Source: an uncultured Pirellulaceae bacterium (GTDB taxonomy: Bacteria > Planctomycetota > Planctomycetia > Pirellulales > Pirellulaceae). From it: 5,713 bases of DNA. The notes below the pieces were generated by a model. The model ran no database searches. It was given only the letters and a program-made list of their open reading frames with translations, and had not been told where the DNA came from. The position numbers and the translations under genes were made by a program. The stretch lies in the NCBI GenBank assembly GCA_934255105.1, contig CAKQNH010000369.1, forward strand, positions 1-5,713, written 5' to 3'. This document shows positions 3,628-5,713 of the stretch, piece after piece. The stretch's first letter is position 1. Each line of letters begins with the position of its first letter.

Positions 3628-5713
3628 ATGAGTAATCAACTCGGCGTCCGACCTTCACGGCGCACTGCACTGCAAAGCTTGGCTGTGGCCGGCTGGCTCG
3701 CTTCGTTGAATGGGCGCTTGTTCGCTGCAGAACCGAAAGTTCAAGATTACCTGCAGGGGCTGCGCAAGCCCGATGGTGGGTTCGGCTGGAGCGATCAACC
3801 TCGCTCCCACTTGGTCGCAACGCACGCAGTGGTTGGCTGCTGCGTCGCGCTGCAGATCGAGCTGACCGACATTAAGTCGCTTGCGGAGTTTGTACGACGC
3901 GAGCATCCAGCGGCCCGGAAGCCGATCAGTCAGCACTATCTAGAATTTGATTTACAACAGATCGAGACGCTGCAGTGGCTGGACCAAGATACCTCGGATT
4001 TCGGGTACAAAGTTGCCCAGTGGAAAGCCCCGATTCCTTACGCGAGCCAGTATGAGAAGAGTGCCTGTCCAATCTTTCGCAAACAGATTGCAACGCTGCT
4101 ATGCCGGAAGCAACTGAATCTGCCTTGGGATGACCTGGACGAATCCATGCGAGAGTATGTTGGCCAGCGCCGGCGACCGAATGGCTGCTTCAACAATACG
4201 CCGGCCGACGATGGCAGCGATGGTCATGTCGTCGCAACTTGGTGGGGGCTTCAAGCTACGCGGCTGTTCGATCAGGTCGAGGAGTTGCGAGACCCGTTGG
4301 TTGCGTGGTTGCGAGCGTGTCAACAATCCGATGGAGGTTTCACTTGGCAACCGGGCGCATCCATGTCGGGCGTCAGCACGGCCACTTATACCCGCGCCGC
4401 CCTACGTTCACTGAAATTGCTCGATGCAAAGCCGATCGACGAAACGGCCGCAGCGGCATTCTTGCTAAGCTTGAAAAATGCCGATGATGGTTTTGGCGAG
4501 AGGCCCGGATGGCTGTCCAATCCTTTATCGACTTATCATGTCGTTGATGCACTTGCCAGTTTGGAACTCGCCGCAGAAGCTGATCAGCCGCTAGCAAGAT
4601 CGAATCAAACTGCGCGCTTCAGCCAGGCTACCCCACTTCCTCAAAACCTAAAGATCTTCTCCGCTCAAATCCAGGCGCATGGAACAGGCAGTCCTCGAGA
4701 TGCTGTGCTTCTAGCCCAACGACTCGGCATTCATCTGTGGGGTGCAAAGAATTCTAGCGCCGAGTGGTTGGCAGCGGCACAGCGGGTAGCAGACGAAGCG
4801 GGCGTGCCGGTTGAGTTCGTTGTTGCCAACGAAGAGTACGGGACTTGGATCCAGGTCCCCGGTGAAGGGACGTATAGTCACATGAGCGACATTGTCGCAG
4901 AGGATCTGAATGCGGCCGCCGGCTCTTTGGCAGGTGACAAGCCACTGACTTGGGAAGAGTACCGCACGAAGAGATTGCAGCCACTGGAGCAGGCTGGTGG
5001 ACGGCTGATATGGCAATTCGGCGAGAATGAAGATCTCGTGCGATTGCTGCTAGATGACTCCTTGGACCGTGGTGGATTTGCCGCGATTAGCACATTTCAT
5101 TTTGGCAACCCCGACTTTACAGATACGGAACCTTTCCTGCATCTTTATCGCGGACAGATTCCATACGTCGCATTGCAGGATGCGCACGGCCCGCAGCCCT
5201 GGTGGTTTGCGGACATCACGACCGGTTTTCGCACCTTGTTCCTCGCTGAAGAACCTAGCTGGGAAAGTTGGCTCAAGGCGTTGAAAAACAATTGGACGAT
5301 CGCTGTTCGTCGCGATGCGCGAACTGACAACGAACTGCTCATGCACTCTGCGTCCCAAGCACTCGAAGACTATGTCTTGCAACATCAAGAGCAGTGGTGC
5401 TGGTGGCTGGATTCGACGAACACAAGGCCGATGGTTTCTCTGGTTGCAATCGGTCCCGAAGATGTGCTTGAAACAGGCTGCCCTTCGCAAGGGATGACGA
5501 TCCGCGTGCGTTGCGCCTGGTCCCACACTACTCAAGGCTTGCTGCTTGAGCCCCTATCCAAGTTGGTGAGTCTTACGGTGGATGGGCAAGTCGTAGTGCC
5601 GCGTGAAATTCGCAGCAAGTCAAAGAATGGCAAACTGGATGACATCTACCATCTATACGAAATGCCCGATGTTGTGCGTGGCCAGCATCGAGTTGAAGCT
5701 TGCATCCGAATGC
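3628..5713 (+). CDS. Tat-exported alpha/alpha-toroid (prenyltransferase/squalene oxidase repeat) protein with a PHP-like C-terminal domain, 3' end missing
   Basis: The frame is open from the ATG to the right edge: 695 codons without a stop. Residues 9-34 form a twin-arginine signal (PSRRTALQ, a hydrophobic run, then LFAAEP), so export in folded form is likely. Four prenyltransferase/squalene-cyclase type repeats follow: KPDGGFGW (47-54), RRPNGCFN (182-189), CQQSDGGFTW (231-240) and KNADDGFGE (283-291), each followed by a helix of the STxTYTRAAL kind. No DxDD cyclase acid motif is seen, so terpene cyclase activity is not supported. Residues 341-590 are a second domain: QIQAHGTGSPRDAVLLAQRL then GIHLWGAKN matches the start of PHP phosphoesterases, but HxH and TDH are not intact; STFHFGNPDF (488-497) and LQDAHG (516-521) keep other His/Asp residues. 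A beta-rich tail (600-695) follows. Similar proteins are usually named prenyltransferase-repeat or hypothetical proteins in planctomycetes. It follows the sulfatase by 32 bases. Its reaction is unknown. Confidence 0.85.
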   Translation, partial: MSNQLGVRPSRRTALQSLAVAGWLASLNGRLFAAEPKVQDYLQGLRKPDGGFGWSDQPRSHLVATHAVVGCCVALQIELTDIKSLAEFVRREHPAARKPISQHYLEFDLQQIETLQWLDQDTSDFGYKVAQWKAPIPYASQYEKSACPIFRKQIATLLCRKQLNLPWDDLDESMREYVGQRRRPNGCFNNTPADDGSDGHVVATWWGLQATRLFDQVEELRDPLVAWLRACQQSDGGFTWQPGASMSGVSTATYTRAALRSLKLLDAKPIDETAAAAFLLSLKNADDGFGERPGWLSNPLSTYHVVDALASLELAAEADQPLARSNQTARFSQATPLPQNLKIFSAQIQAHGTGSPRDAVLLAQRLGIHLWGAKNSSAEWLAAAQRVADEAGVPVEFVVANEEYGTWIQVPGEGTYSHMSDIVAEDLNAAAGSLAGDKPLTWEEYRTKRLQPLEQAGGRLIWQFGENEDLVRLLLDDSLDRGGFAAISTFHFGNPDFTDTEPFLHLYRGQIPYVALQDAHGPQPWWFADITTGFRTLFLAEEPSWESWLKALKNNWTIAVRRDARTDNELLMHSASQALEDYVLQHQEQWCWWLDSTNTRPMVSLVAIGPEDVLETGCPSQGMTIRVRCAWSHTTQGLLLEPLSKLVSLTVDGQVVVPREIRSKSKNGKLDDIYHLYEMPDVVRGQHRVEACIRM

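Noticed and set aside
5050..5535. Minus-strand 161-codon open frame and other antisense frames within 3655-5535
   Set aside because: They are shadows of the continuous plus-strand frame from 3628, which has a Tat signal and recognisable repeat motifs throughout.
3628..5713. Squalene-hopene cyclase or protein prenyltransferase beta subunit
   Set aside because: The toroid repeats fit, but no DxDD acid motif or clear zinc-ligand set is seen, and the Tat signal and second domain do not fit either enzyme.
1..5713. tRNA, rRNA, insertion sequence or prophage genes
   Set aside because: No transposase, integrase, tRNA cloverleaf or rRNA-like segment was recognised on either strand.

Overview
The window looks like chromosomal DNA of a planctomycete, probably of the Pirellula/Rhodopirellula type. 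This is an inference from three things: a secreted formylglycine sulfatase (a family greatly expanded in that phylum), a Tat-exported alpha/alpha-toroid protein, and intergenic DNA rich in GAGTAC-type short repeats. No rRNA, protein-synthesis or other marker gene is present to prove the taxon.

Layout. Bases 1-1521 are read leftward. A stand-alone condensation/acyltransferase-like gene (start at 1521, stop at 127) is followed 48 bases later by the first 26 codons of a gene for an exported protein that leaves the window at base 1. Bases 1522-2233 form a gene-poor divergent intergenic region of about 710 bases. It is unusually rich in repeats: four 21-bp tandem units, a pair of 20-bp inverted repeats about 165 bases apart, and nested between them a perfect 22-bp inverted repeat built of GAGTAC/GAGTAG hexamers. 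A plausible extended -10 promoter overlaps the right outer arm. Bases 2234-5713 are read rightward: a 453-residue sulfatase, then after 32 bases a large Tat-exported protein (695 residues visible, open at the right edge). That protein joins a prenyltransferase/squalene-cyclase-type toroid to a domain that looks like a degenerate PHP-type amidohydrolase barrel.

How the genes may work together. The sulfatase and the toroid protein are close enough to be co-transcribed and both carry export signals, so they probably act outside the cytoplasm on a sulfated or related substrate that cannot be named from sequence. The leftward pair is a separate unit: an apparently cytoplasmic acyl-transferring enzyme without a carrier-protein domain, and an exported protein of unknown kind. 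Whether the two divergent units share regulation through the inverted repeats is open.

The most interesting items are the toroid plus PHP-like fusion with its missing metal-ligand motifs, and the nested inverted repeats that place one copy of a 20-bp element over the putative sulfatase promoter.
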